DNA of 64,000 nucleotides from Aurelia coerulea (Eukaryota > Cnidaria > Scyphozoa > Semaeostomeae > Ulmaridae): the NCBI GenBank assembly GCA_039566865.1, contig CM076959.1, positions 4,509,501 through 4,573,500 of the forward strand. The letters run 5' to 3'. The notes beneath the pieces are model-generated. The model was not told the DNA's origin. It was given only the letters and a program-made list of their open reading frames with translations, and searched no databases. Of this stretch, positions 1 through 11,360 are shown piece by piece. Both the position numbers and the translations under genes were made by a program. Each line of letters opens with the position of its first letter. Within the stretch, counting starts at the first letter, position 1.

Positions 1-669
1 AACCAAAAACACGCCGAAAAAGTGGCTAAATCTCGCCTGGAACTTGCTTTTACAAAGTTGGAGCAACCTCTGAAAGTTTCTGTTGCTAGTCCATCTACTT
101 CTCTTCGTGCTGTAGGGACTATGCAAGTTCCCATCACTTGGGCAAACGGTCGTTCATCTACTTTTGTCATGCTCGTTGTTCCAGGTTTAGCATGGCCTAT
201 TTTGTTTGGACAAAACCACTTAGAAGCTACATATGCTTGTGTTCGTTTTAGCAAACGTAGAGTATTTTTTGCTCATCCAGATATGCGTTTTGAGGTTCCA
301 AGTACAAATTCAAACCCACTTGCTGAATTTACTCAGTTAGGGTCAGCACCAAATTCAGCAGCGTCTTCCGCCCATGTTACTTGCTTGGTCACCACGCAAC
401 CATCACCAACAGCAGGGGAACAACTAGCTTTGGGAAAAGGGTTTACCCTCATCCCAGTTTTTTTGCTACTCACCGCCTCCCTGGTTGGTTCGTCCCTCTT
501 CTCTGAGCCTTTGTGGCTAGAGGGGGCCTCCCTTGCTCCTGGGATAAGTGTTTTAAGTGGGCCTATTTCGTTGTTGTGCGTTTCGAGCCAGTTGGCTCCG
601 GGAACACCAGTTCCCCCCGCGGTTTCCTCTGTTCGCCCAACTCAAGCTCTTCCAGGCCCCCCGGTTCCC
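1..669 (+). pseudogene. Ty3/gypsy-like polyprotein, protease-region remnant (partial)
   Basis: The frame is open from the window edge, so the 5' end lies outside. The first ~95 residues resemble the segment just before the reverse transcriptase in some marine-invertebrate Ty3/gypsy-like polyproteins: a hydrophobic strand ending in ILFGQNHL, followed by a motif on a pattern like I-F-x-HP-x-M-x-F. No DSG/DTG protease active site is inside the window. The rest of the ORF is low-complexity Ser/Pro/Leu sequence. It is cut at 669 by the foldback element at 670-1082, and the same polyprotein resumes after it. Family assignment rests on the shared downstream integrase; this segment alone would be weak. 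Confidence 0.6.
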
Positions 670-1082
670 TAGCCTGCGTGCAGACTCTACTGATTTCTTT
701 TCAGAGAGGTTTCCCCTCCAGTAGAGTCTGCGCATCAGCGACCACATCCTTGTTCTAGGTCACGTGCGGTTCGCAGGATTGAGGAACTAACTCATTGAAT
801 TAGATTCAATAGAGCCGCCTATAAATAGGATAGACAAAACACCAATACACAAAAGGTTTTCTTTGGCTAGCTTTGTTCATGCATATACCAATCCAATATC
901 AGAAGACTCCAACAAAGACCAGACGCTACTCAAAGAAAAGGGAAGGCTTCAACCAATCAGGAAAGGCTTAGCGTTTCTCATAAACTGAGAACAAGGATTT
1001 GGTCGCTGATGCGCAGACTCTACTGGAGGAGAAACCTCACTGTCTCTCTGAAAAGAAATCAGTAGAGTCTGCACGCAGGCTA
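670..1082. mobile_element. MULE-type foldback MITE, copy 1 (family TAGCCTGCGTGCAGAC)
   Basis: A 413-bp non-autonomous element with ~90-bp terminal inverted repeats that begin TAGCCTGCGTGCAGAC and end in the exact complement. It is flanked by a perfect 9-bp duplication, ccggttccc, at 661-669 and 1083-1091. A 9-bp target duplication with long inverted ends is the usual signature of Mutator-like elements. The core (about 760-985) has no ORF. A full-length relative sits in inverted orientation at 62209-62630, and a 105-bp relative with only the tips is at 34847-34951. Confidence 0.9.
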
Positions 1083-1534
1083 CCGGTTCCCACGCTATGA
1101 ATCTCATTAGAAAGTTTGCAAGTTGGTGATTGGTCCAGTGATGACAAAAGCGTTAATCTGTCTGAGCCTGACTTATTGTATTACTCAACTGTATTGATTC
1201 GCTCCACAAAAGCAAAATTTGTGTGGCCTTTCAATGCTTTGTTGGGTTACATTCGTCCCATTGCTCCGGCAGATGAACAGAGTTTGAATAGTGCTGTCGC
1301 TAACACAGCAACTCAATTAGCTAATGAATGGTATTCTTTTGCTGTGAATACAGCCAGTGTGCATAATGAAGCTGCTCTTTCTTCGCCTGCGACCAACGTT
1401 GCCATGGGAGACTTTAGATCTGAGTTGCCTAACGAGGTTAAATTTAGGTAAAAACAAACAGCAAGTGCACCTCAGACCGGGCTAGATTCTTTGATTCTTT
1501 CCGACTTTTTGGAACCTGCTGATGTAGAGCACCC
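1083..1534 (+). pseudogene. Ty3/gypsy-like polyprotein, linker region
   Basis: Continuation of the polyprotein after the MITE. The open stretch 1116-1451 encodes about 110 residues rich in Asp, Ser and Asn, with no recognised catalytic motif; it begins with a non-ATG codon and ends in a stop at 1449-1451. By position it is the spacer between protease and reverse transcriptase. After the stop another frame encodes a short ALPPILTIV-like stretch that leads towards the RT region, showing frame damage. Confidence 0.45.
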
Positions 1535-2815
1535 AAAAGCCCTCCCGCCCATACTGACAATTGTAGGAAGCTCTCTTAAGAGCAATATTTCAAGGAGTTG
1601 GTCACAGCTTTAGATCTAGACACGCCCAGTTATGCACATGTGCCTCCAAAGATCTTAGCAGAGTTTAAAAACATTCTGCGCAAGTGCACTTCCGCTTTTT
1701 ATTTGCCAGATATGCCGCTTTCAACCGTCAAAGGCTTTTATCATTCCATAGATACGCAAATTCACGTTTACCAATATCCGTTTCATACGCTAGGTGTAGA
1801 TTATGTAGGAGAACTACCCACCACGCCCTCTGGAAACAAATGGATTTTAACTGTGGTCTGCCCCTTTTCAAATTATCTTCGCGCCATTGCGGTGCCAGAT
1901 AAAAGTGCCCCCACAGCAGCCCGTGTTTTGCTGCACGAAGTATTTTTGCCATTTGGATTTCCATCTGTCATGCAAAGTGACAGAGGTGGAGAATTCCTCA
2001 ATGCACTTATGCATCGTTTGGTAGCACTTTTGTCGGTCAAACAAGTTTTCACCTCAGGGTACAGACCTCGGTTAAATGGCGCTACTGAACGCGTGGATCG
2101 ATTTTTGAACAGCGCTATAGCTATCTACTGCGAAAAGAAGCAACATACTTGGCAAGATTATTTACAACCAGCTGTTTATGCGCACAATACCTTGCCAATT
2201 TCAGGGACTTCGGAATAACACCTTTCTTTTTGGTTTTTGGTCGTGATGCGCCTTCGCCTGAAACAATTTCTTTAAATATGCCAGCCACCGCGCTGCCTGC
2301 GGATCATTATGCAGCACATCTTGTTTCCCGCGTAAAGGATGCACATACGCATTTTCGAGCTATAAAAGCAGATTTGCGCAGACGCCAACACGAGCTTTAC
2401 GACACTGTTTCTCGCGATATTGATGTACCAGAAGGGAAAACCGTTTATCTGCGAAAGATAACGCGCCAAATCAAGCTGGACTTGCTTCGCGTTTCTTATG
2501 CTCTTTCGATGGCCCTTATATCGTCACTGGTCATCCCCACGGTCGTACAGATTTGCTGACAAACCGTCACGCCAAAACAGGTGAGCCTCATCCACGCCAG
2601 GTCAACATAGAAAAAATTGTAGTAGTTCCAGAACCGGAACCAGATGATTTGCGTTCACTTGAAGAGGCCTTGGTAGAACCAGATTTAGTAGAAGTAGAAC
2701 AAGCTCCACGCAATGCCAACTCAGATTTAGCCAATGTTGCATTCGAGTTCGGAATATTTGGAGTCTCTACCTTCCAAGTCTGCAATCTCATCGCAGGCTT
2801 GCAAGCATGATTAGA
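1535..2815 (+). pseudogene. Ty3/gypsy-like integrase with reverse transcriptase deleted
   Basis: The ORF 1598-2218 starts with the segment that precedes the RT in this class (ending STVKGFYHSID) and passes within a few residues into an integrase catalytic core. RT and RNase H are therefore missing. The core shows the D,D35E triad: Asp68 in GVDYVG, Asp128 in QSDRGGEF and Glu164 in NGATERVDRF (numbered from 1598). A frameshift near 2200 moves the frame to 2149-2559 (C-terminal domain of the integrase, with a FLVFGRDAPSP motif typical of gypsy) and another near 2550 to 2553-2810, an acidic tail. At least two frameshifts plus the deletion make it inactive. No LTR is visible inside the window. Confidence 0.85.
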
Positions 2816-3181
2816 AGCTTGCAAGAAGGCTTGATTATGGCCGCGGTCACACTATGCTTTTAAGCATGCTTTCTTAAAAGGTGTCGTACTAATGGCCTTG
2901 CTAAACATTTCTGGAATTTGGTCGGTTTTTTTGCATTTTCAAAGCAAATCCCCTTAATCGTTTAGGATGCTCTGTACCTTCCCAAAACCATGCTAAATAC
3001 TTGTTATGCGTTCTAAATAAACAAAATCAGGATGTTCTGTTTCCATAAAGGATTACTGATGTGCGTGTCCTTGACGTGTGTGTCCTATGGCGGTTGATAT
3101 AAAATAAGGCGCACGCATACAATTTTTTTCATTCATAAATTTTTCACTGAAAATTCAACAAGCAAAATTTACAATACAATC

Positions 3182-4001
3182 ATGTCGTACCCTTCCGGAT
3201 CTGGAGGCAATTCTCAGCAAAATCCGTTTCAGTACCAAATGTATTTGCAGCAAATTGAATTTGAACGCTACCAGAATGCGCGCATGAACTTGAATCCAGG
3301 GAATGAAGTTGCAAACGAAGATGAAAAGAAAAAAGAGGAAAAAAATTGTCGCTGGTCCAAGATTCAAGCAAGAAGCCTGATTAAAGAGTGGAAAGAAAAT
3401 GTCACGGAGCTGGAAAGCAGTCGCAATCGGCAGGCATGGACAAAAATTATAAATAATGTTAACAAAAATGGACCTAAAAAAACTGTCAACCAGGCCAAGA
3501 AAAAACTTTCGAATTTAAAAGACACCTACAAGAAAGCAAAGGATAACAATAAAAAGAGTGGCGCAGCTCCAGACTTTCCTCAATTCTACAACGATTTTGA
3601 TGAAATATTATCAGGCAGGCCTATAGTCCAACTGGACTTGGTAAGAGAAGTTGGGGTAGCTGTCAAGGAGGAAAATAACGACGAAAATAGAAATGTGGCT
3701 GAAGAAGGGATAGAGGCTGAAGAGGAGAGAAATAAAGATGATGATGTTGTTGATAATGGCAAGAAAATAGCGAAAAAAAGAAAGAACTGTATGGATAATG
3801 ATGAAAAAAGGCAAAAAAGTAAAAGAAGATTTCAAAGACAAATTTTTGGAAATGCAAGAGAGGCAGATGGATGCATTTGCGGAATCTGGCCAGAGGAACA
3901 GAGAGTTTTTGGTGGAGCTGGAAGAGCAGCAGAGAAAAGCAGCGGCCGAGGAAAACAACGGGACAGAGAATTTTTATGCAGTTGGCAACTCTTTTGGGTA
4001 A
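3182..4001 (+). pseudogene. Harbinger SANT/Myb-like DNA-binding protein (frameshifted)
   Basis: In Harbinger elements this protein binds the terminal repeats and helps carry the transposase to the nucleus. The ATG at 3182 opens a Ser/Gln-rich N-terminus. A Myb/SANT-like trihelix domain follows at about residues 57-140, with the pattern W-x6-LI-x2-W and a later QAKKKLSNLKDTYKKAK helix. Next come an acidic linker and a Lys/Arg-rich nuclear-localisation-like stretch. Near 3800-3820, in A-rich runs, the frame slips by one base. The expected C-terminal helix (FLEMQERQMDAF and QRNREFLVELEEQQRK) continues in the next frame and stops at 4001. The direct ORF instead runs to 4042 with an unrelated tail. 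One indel separates this gene from an intact state. Confidence 0.85.
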
Positions 4002-4125
4002 AAAGTAATGTTTATATTACATTGTCAATTTTTATTATTTGAAATGATTTGCTTATAAAACTTGTAAAACTTATAAAACTTCATTATCGTGATTATATTT
4101 ATGCTAGATTTTGATTCTGTTCAAT

Positions 4126-4485
4126 TCAATTGTTTCTTAGAAAGTTTGTTATTAATGTACGAAGATCTTCGCCATTGTTTTCAACAACATCTTCGTTTAT
4201 TATTGTGTTGCCTTGTTGTTCGCGTTCAATAACACGCGCTGTGAATTCTTCGTCCTCCATTTCATCTCCATTTTCTTCGCATATATTATGAAGAACACAG
4301 CAAGTTATAATGACCTCAACAACATTACTTGTTCTATTATCAAGCCTTTTTAATAGGCATCTCTAACGGGCTTTTAAAATTCCAAACACCCTCTCCACAA
4401 CAGATCTGGCAGAAGAAAGAGTTTTGTTATATTTCGTCTGTGATCTTGTCAATGCTCCATTGTCAGGGTACAGCTTTAAAAGCCA
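4126..4485 (-). pseudogene. Harbinger DDE transposase, C-terminal part
   Basis: Too broken for an ordinary ORF call, but the minus strand reads through the last ~120 codons of a Harbinger transposase: an ARSVVERVFGILK motif carrying the third catalytic acidic residue (Glu codon at 4393-4395), a KRLDNRTSNVVEVIITCCVLHNIC helix region, an acidic tail, and a TGA stop at 4126-4128. An in-frame TAG at 4363-4365 lies where relatives normally have Trp (ILKARW), so the copy is dead by nonsense mutation. It is the missing half of the transposase at 15633-16652; the two halves join in frame if 4486-15630 is removed. Confidence 0.88.
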
Positions 4486-5040
4486 TTAAATTAGAAGACC
4501 ATGAGATATAGACACGTGTTGGGCCAAAGTTGTATTATTTCTAAAGACAACTTACAGAATACTCCCATAAGACTAATACTACTACTAACATTAAAATACA
4601 ACAATTACAAACAATTAATCTAAAACAACAATAAGATACCTAAATAGTGTATATTGAATTTGAATGAATATGAAATATTCCCCCCTCTTAGTTTGAGGAT
4701 TAAAGCATATATGAATTATTATTAGAGGGAAGAGGAGGGTGGGAAATGTTGTTGCGATGAATATGCCAATTTTCCAGAACTGATCAGAGAATCTGAGCAC
4801 AGGCTTATATATCATAGCCAGACTAGGCCAAATATGGAAGGAGGAAGTACATCTCCAATATGATTGGCTGAGTGATGCTGACGTGCATGATTGCGAAACA
4901 GAAACCAATTATGACACATGGTTTCTGTGGGGGAGTATCCTCATGACTGCCACAAGGATAGGCCGACAAGGTATGCAGCAATATCCTAGCTATAGCAACT
5001 TGGGCCCACCTCAGAGTTCCATAATTTAAACTCACATTAA
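4486..5040 (+). repeat. ~577-bp unit, copy A
   Basis: First copy of the unit. It shares almost the whole sequence with units B, C and E, including the ccaatatgattggctgag stretch and the cctcttagtttgagg block. Its 3' end is interrupted at a TTAA by the element 5041-8189. The minus-strand 97-residue ORF inside it is conserved in length between copies only because the DNA is nearly identical; it resembles no known protein. Confidence 0.85.
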
Positions 5041-8000
5041 AGTGCATATGAAACGAAATTTTTTATTTTCTATTTTAATAGAAATTTTCATCCTCGTTTT
5101 AATGGTGCAATCGGTTTTTTCATCGGCCTTATAATTTTGGAGATACAAAGCTCCAAAAGTGGGAAATTTTTGTCAAAAAGTGGTCCAACCAGAACGCGGT
5201 CATACCGTTGCGTACCAGACTCCTGTGACGTTATAGGTTTGTCAATTCTCAAAGGCCTCATTGAAAGAACAAAGGTTGCTCCAGTGATCGCAATGGACGC
5301 ACTGCAAGGCTCTTCATGAAGCTCGCTTTCTAGTCGGTTTTACAAGCACTTGCTTACGTTTTTGCGACTGAAGGTGGAAAGCAGTATTAATCAGTGATCA
5401 TGAATTTGACTTAGCAAGCTAAACTTGTCGTCTGGAAGTGGTGAAAATGAAGGACAGATTCCGGCCTTGCGTTGCTTATTATACCTGGCCAGGCGCCTAT
5501 ACACAGCACCGAAGCAAAGTGGGAAGCGGAGAACTCTCGAATGAAAGGGAAATTGAAGCAACTTATATCAATGATGATCCCTGCAATTAATCAAAGCATT
5601 TGTTGGTGAAGAGCTCCGATCCTTCAGGTAACCATTTTTGCAACCAAATATCCTATTATCACGCTTTTGAAGAACGAGAGTTGGCCTCGGTATCTTGTCT
5701 CTTGATACACAACAATTTCACGATGCACAGATCTAAAAACAAAACCGACGTTTCAACTGAGCTTTATCCATGGTTAGATTTAGAGGGCTGTCAGAAAAAA
5801 CGGTTTCCTTGATCTCGAAATTCCCTTTATCTCTATTTTGAAGGTGAAGTTGAAGTTTGAAAACATGTGCCTAATTGCCGTATGAATATGAACAGCAAAT
5901 ATTGTATGTAACACCCACCATTCCTTTGTGGTTCCATGTCGTTGAAGCTTCGGAATTTATTCTCTGATCAATCGTAATAGCATGCTTTTATCAGTTCTGA
6001 CATGAAAGAGGATATACACGTAGGAGTAACGGGTTTAGTTTATGAACTTTTGTTTCGTCAAGTCTTTTCTACAAACTCTTGCTAAAGTTGTAAACTGACA
6101 TCCTTTCAGTGTTGCATTGAAACATTAATGCCCTCGAAATTCAGTGAAAAGCAGACTCAAATTGAAACGGAATTTTATTTTTAGGCCAGGAAGACTGACC
6201 AGAGAGCAGCTTCAGGACATGCACAGAAACTACCAAAAAGCAAGCGAGACTTTATTCACTGTTACTGTACTGTATATGTTGAGGATCATGGACTCAAAGA
6301 CAGACTCAAAGACAGACTCAAAGACATTGTGTTTTGAGCAAGGTTTTTAAAACAGTTGAAGCCATTTTTCTCATCTTGAAATTGGTGCAATAAATTTTTA
6401 AACCATGGTCATCAATAGTGCTCTATTACACTAACTTTTCTTATAAATTAAGAAACTAAGAATTTGGGCCAGTACTGGAAGTCTCTTAAAATTTTCTGAT
6501 CTGTGCCCTCTTGAACACTTCAACACAATGTGTTTTTTGAAGCCTTTTCAATGTTTAGACATTACTCAAGTACTTTTCGAACAATATGATACAGGAAACA
6601 AGTGAGAATAAAGAAAAACATGTTTGAGTTTCTTAATTTTTTGGGGAGTTCTTATAAGAAAATACTTGTAACCTTAGTACTGGGAAAACATAACTAAGAT
6701 TAATTATTTCGATAAAGGAATTTCTTGACAAATATTTACTTTATTTTACTTGTTTCCTGTATCATAGTATTCGGAAGGTGCTTGAATAATGTCTAAACAT
6801 TAGAAGGGCTTCAAAAACTTTGTTTTGAAATGTTCAGATTGGAAGAGGGCGGAGCAGGGAGTAAATATGAAGATTGTTATGGAACCTTTAGGAAACTAGT
6901 AAAAAACTCTTCTTAGTTTCTTATGAAAAAATATGTGTATGCAACAGATGACAACAAATAGAATCCAGTCAAAGAGGGAAAAGAAATTTCGTATCTGATT
7001 ATACTATTACAGAAAAGAAATGTCACTAAGGTTCTTTAGGTGTTGCTCATCCACCAGGAAAGTCCTTGCATCCAGCCTTTGCTGTTTGTGTCATATTTTG
7101 ATATGCAAACATCTACAATTTCAGTGGCTGGAGTTTTGAGTAGCCTTGATTGAGTGTTCTAGGGGATAGGAATGAAGATAATGATCACAATCAACGAGTT
7201 ACATTTATCTTGATATAATTAGTTTCTGTTGCCTAAGGTGTTTATTTACATGTTTTTGAAGACGGTGTTATTTTTGCAAACTGTTTGTTTACCTGCCTCT
7301 GCTGTATTATCAAACTTCTACAAACAACCTTTCTCATGGGAAAAATTATGTGATTTCACTGTTCAAAACAAGAAACTAAAGGTGATAATAGTCTGAGTTA
7401 GAGCTTTATCCTTCAGTACATTTTGAACAAGGAAACATTCCCAGAAGAATTGGAGTCTTTCAGCGTTGAAATGAGAGGCGTTTACAAATGAAATTGACCT
7501 GCAGTCGCAAATAATTTTGTCAGGCCCATCAGCATCGCGCGTTGACAGAAATGACGTCCTCTGACTCTCGCCCCGACTCGCATAACGCGAATAAAATTAT
7601 TAGGCAATTCTACATAAGTTGGATAACAGTCTTATTCGCTATTCTACGTTTTCACTAAAGTTCTTGCTTCACTAAAATAAACTTACCATTTGCTAATATG
7701 CTGTAAGCAAGAGCAAGCAAGTCGCTTCGACATAGCAATCATATTGGCCTGTGTGTGTTGTTATGGCCAGCCACTTCAATCGATGAATCTTCAGCTAATG
7801 AAGCCAACAGCTCATGGTAAAAGACTCAAAAACCAATCATCAAGAGTCGAAGGTTGTTCTTCCATAAAGTACTGTTGTATTGATGCTTTGGATGTCAAAA
7901 AATTGCCTCTGAAAGCCTCAGCAGACTCGTCGAGAACGTCGAAGTGCAACAGGCCACTGACCGGCAGTATTACGAAAAGCCTTTGTTCTCGCGATGTTCT

Positions 8001-8189
8001 TTGTGAACTGACAAACCTATTACGTCAAAGCACAACATCGGTACCAGACCCCTGAACCACTTGAATCGCAGCTTTGAGAGCTAATAACATAGTAACGAAT
8101 TGCTTTTCGAAATTTTCAGCCACATGTTCGTGATCAGCGACCTCGAATTTACTATTATCGAAAATAAAAAATTTCGTTTCATATGCACT
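5041..8189. mobile_element. TTAA-type DNA transposon, 3.15 kb
   Basis: The element has 30-bp identical terminal inverted repeats starting agtgcatatgaaacgaaatt and is flanked by ttaa at 5037-5040 and 8190-8193. Weaker inverted similarity continues inward (a taccag...aggtttgtca block occurs near 5212-5250 and inverted near 8000-8050). TTAA-specific insertion is typical of piggyBac-type elements, but the tip does not match the classic CCC/CCY piggyBac end. No transposase is recognisable. The largest ORF (7690-8055, 121 residues) has no family I know. The centre (6438-6945) holds another foldback repeat. The rest is AT-rich and featureless, apart from a three-times repeated 12-bp motif (agactcaaagac type) near 6292-6328. 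Confidence 0.8.
6438..6945. repeat. Foldback repeat of the ACAGGAAACAAGTGA family
   Basis: Two inverted arms: the left reads agaaactaag...tttgggcc...agcc-ttt-caatgtttagacatt...acaggaaacaagtgag, and the right carries the complement (cttgtttcctgta, ...gtctaaacatt..., cttagtttctt). The same blocks recur near 37100-37880, near 61940-62130, and at the ends of the 2.3-kb units at 56650, 59020 and 61900. It looks like a non-autonomous DNA element; exact ends and TSD are unclear. Confidence 0.65.
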
Positions 8190-8729
8190 TTAAGAAGTTG
8201 TATTATTTCTAAAGACAACTTACAGAATACTCCCATAAGACTAATACTACTACTAACATTAAAATACAACAATTACAAACAATTAATCTAAAACAACAAT
8301 AAGATACCTAAATAGTGTATATTGAATTTGAATGAATATGAAATATTCCCCCCTCTTAGTTTGAGGATTAAAGCATATAGGAATTATTATTAGAGGGAAG
8401 AGGAGGGTGGGAAATGTTGTTGCGATGAATATGCCAATTTTCCAGAACTGATCAGAGAATCTGAGCACAGGCTTATATATCATAGCCAGACTAGGCCAAA
8501 TATGGAAGGAGGAAGTACATCTCCAATATGATTGGCTGAGTGATGCTGACGTGCATGATTGCGAAACAGAAACCAATTATGACACATGGTTTCTGTGGGG
8601 GAGTATCCTCATGACTGCCACAAGGATAGGCCGACAAGGTATGCAGCAATATCCTAGCTATAGCAACTTGGGCCCACCTCAGAGTTCCATAATTTAAACT
8701 CACATTAAGGCAACCTGCCTCAATGTATA
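8190..8729 (+). repeat. ~577-bp unit, copy B (5' truncated)
   Basis: Same unit as A but missing its first ~50 bases; the sequence jumps from the ttaa of the TTAA-type element directly to aagttgtattatttc. The A/B junction therefore lost the end of A and start of B before or during insertion of the TTAA element. It ends in caatgtata followed by ca and unit C. Confidence 0.85.
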
Positions 8730-8731
8730 CA

Positions 8732-9307
8732 TTAAATTAGAAGACCATGAGATACAGACACGTGTTGGGCCAAAGTTGTATTATTTCTAAAGACAACTTA
8801 CAGAATACTCCCATAAGACTAATACTACTACTAACATTAAAATACAACAATTACAAACAATTAATCTAAAACAACAATAAGATACCTAAATAGTGTATAT
8901 TGAATTTGAATGAATATGAAATATTCCCCCCTCTTAGTTTGAGGATTAAAGCATATAGGAATTATTATTAGAGGGAAGAGGAGGGTGGGAAATGTTGTTG
9001 CGATGAATATGCCAATTTTCCAGAACTGATCAGAGAATCTGAGCACAGGCTTATATATTATAGCCAGACTAGGCCAAATATGGAAGGAGGAAGTACATCT
9101 CCAATATGATTGGCTGAGTGATGCTGACGTGCGTGATTGCGAAACAGAAACCAATTATGACACATGGTTTCTGTGGGGGAGTATCCTCATGACTGCCACA
9201 AGGATAGGCTGACAAGGTATGCAGCAATATCCTAGCTATAGCAACTTGGGCCCACCTCAGAGTTCCATAATTTAAACTCACATTAAGGCAACCTGCCTCA
9301 ATGCATA
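8732..9307 (+). repeat. ~577-bp unit, copy C (complete)
   Basis: A complete unit of 576 bp, starting ttaaattagaag and ending caatgcata, with ca on both sides (8730-8731 and 9308-9309). It differs from B at a handful of bases, so the tandem copies are recent or homogenised. Confidence 0.88.
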
Positions 9308-9309
9308 CA

Positions 9310-9508
9310 TTAAATTAGAAGACCATGAGATATAGACACGTGTTGGGCCAAAGTTGTATTATTTCTAAAGACAACTTACAGAATACTCCCATAAGACTAA
9401 TACTACTACTAACATTAAAATACAACAATTACAAACAATTAATCTAAAACAACAATAAGATACCTAAATAGTGTATATTGAATTTGAATGAATATGAAAT
9501 ATTCCCCC
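9310..9508 (+). repeat. ~577-bp unit, copy D (only first ~199 bp)
   Basis: Matches the first third of the unit up to attccccc, then switches abruptly to unrelated sequence (aaatccaaagg...). That sequence leads through a MITE to the kinase gene. D may be the left end of a longer, kinase-bearing member of the family, or simply a truncated copy. Confidence 0.8.
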
Positions 9509-9645
9509 AAATCCAAAGGATAATGTGGAATGGTTGTTGTGGATGTGGGTTGTGACATAAAGCGTATATTGGTTGTTTATGTTGAAACCTTACCTTGCCT
9601 GGCCCTGAAGTACAAAGGGATGGAGCTTGCAAATGGAGAATTATA

Positions 9646-10441
9646 CCGGGTGTCTCAGAAAAAAGTACCCCCTTTTGACTGGAAATAGGAACCAAGCAAT
9701 AAAATATCATTGCTCCCCGACTTCACAGAAAAAATTTATCAATGTTCAACTTAGATGCACGTACCTTGCATTTAGAAATCGTCCACCAAACACCGGAGAT
9801 ACAGGCTCGCAAAGTCAAAATTTACAGTGCACCCAAAACCAGAGGTTTTGAAAAAGGGCCTAGTCATGATTTGTATCGTGGACAGTTTCCAAAGTACCTG
9901 TAGACTTTGTGTTTCCGTGTTTTCCTTTTTAAAAGAATAAAAGATACATGGACATGGCGCTCATTAAACAAATTTAGTAAAAATGTGGTAAGAGCCATAA
10001 AATCGTGCCACATCTCCAAAATAAGCGTGCATGTGCTCTTTTTCCTCTTCTTTAATATAAAACACTTGGGATCGAATACAATCATGCAAGGACCGTTTCC
10101 TCAAAAGAAAAGTCACTGCAAGCACAATTGAAGTAATTCAATGTATAAATCTTTTCAAAAATAAAAAGTAAAGGTCAAAGTCGAAAATTCGTTTGCAAAA
10201 TGCCTGTTTGTTGTCAAACTATGGCTAGGCCATTTCTCAAAACCTCTGGTTTCAGGTGCACTCCAAATTTTGACCTTGTGAACTCATATCTCCGGTGTTT
10301 GGTGGCGGATTTCCAAATGCAAGGTATGTGCATTTAAGTTGAAAACTAACAAATGTAGCCATGAATTCAAAAATTCCCGAAACATTATCGTTTTGCTGCC
10401 TTGTTGAGTCAAAAGGGGGTACTTTTTTTTGAGACACCCGG
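9646..10441. mobile_element. mariner-type MITE, CCGGGTGTCTC family, copy 1
   Basis: A 796-bp element flanked by TA (9644-9645 and 10442-10443) with ends ccgggtgtctc...gagacacccgg followed by runs of A/T. The inverted arms extend for about 200 bases (the aaccagaggttttga block appears on both arms). The centre has no transposase. TA duplication and CCGGGTGTCYC tips are typical of Tc1/mariner-derived MITEs widespread in animals. A copy in the opposite orientation is at 25385-26175. Confidence 0.88.
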
Positions 10442-10732
10442 TATATGATTATGTCGAGATATGATTAATCGAGAACCCTGATGGAAGGAAATGCAAGCAA
10501 ACTTTGGTCAGTTTATGACCACACAGGTATCCAGTTAATGATGCTGTGAAATCGAGCATCTTGAGCCGGAAACGAGAAACTTGAGGTTTTCTTCGAATGC
10601 TAATTGCACTTTTGAGCACTAGTGTACATTGGGCCTAATGCTGGTAAGAAAAATAAAAACTTAAGCATGAAAAGGAAGAGAAAGGAAAAGAAAAGGAGTA
10701 AAAAATCCCTAGACAGTTAGAAAGAATCAGAG

Positions 10733-11359
10733 ATGAAAACAATCATATGTCAGAACAAGCTTTTAACAGCTCACAATTCAAAGCTCAAACAATTTGCAGC
10801 AAATTTACAAAGTGCAATGTCACATAGGAGGCAGCCAGTCCGGGCAGCTCCCATCGGAGAAAGCCATTTTGAAAAATGCAAAAGAGCAGTACTGCAAATG
10901 TTACCACATGACCCAACAGAATTTGATTCATCATGTGTTAAATATGGAAAAGAAATTGGTAAAGGGGTATTTGGATGTGTCAAAAGTGCAATAATCCTTA
11001 CACTCAGTTCTATTGCAGCAGCTGCAAAAATAATTGCCAGGAAGAATTCCTCATTGCTTGAAATTCAGGCTGAGAGACGGATATTGCATGCTTTATCCGG
11101 ACAACCATTGTTTCCATACTGTTTTGGGTTCATGAAGCCAAATGTCATTTTGATGCAATTGATTGGAAGTGCTGAAGGTGGTATGCAAACAATATATAAA
11201 ATGATGGGAGCAAATACTTTAGCTGCAGAAGATTCAACAAAGATATGTCTGCAGATTGTAGAGGGAATTGGCTACCTACACCAAATAATGTTGCTCCACA
11301 ATGACATTAAATGTGACAACGTCATTATTGAGCCAGTTTCTAAACGCCCTGTTCTGATT
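10733..11359 (+). pseudogene. Protein kinase, N-lobe and catalytic loop (5' part)
   Basis: The ATG at 10733 opens a ~70-residue basic leader followed by a kinase domain. Visible motifs are the glycine-rich loop GKEIGKGVFGCV (residues 72-83), the ATP-anchoring Lys99 in AAAAKIIA, a helix-C Glu near 114, and the catalytic loop HNDIKCDNV (H189, Asp191, Lys193, Asn196; HND in place of HRD). The frame is cut after the residues PVLI by the LINE at 11360-14791; the DFG motif follows on the other side. The catalytic residues are intact, so the gene was probably functional before the LINE arrived. It lies inside the composite insert, not in unique host DNA, so it looks like cargo or a captured gene. 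It is not a close match to any named kinase I can recall. Confidence 0.85.
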
Positions 11360-11360
11360 A

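Noticed and set aside
3611..3958. 115-codon minus-strand ORF opposite the SANT gene
   Set aside because: Phe/Ser-rich complement of a Lys/Glu-rich coding strand; typical shadow.
4486..9508. Units as Helitron ends (the complement reads ...tcttctaa at one edge)
   Set aside because: CTAA with following T fits the 3' rule weakly, but there is no proper hairpin at the right distance and no 5' TC; kept as unknown class.
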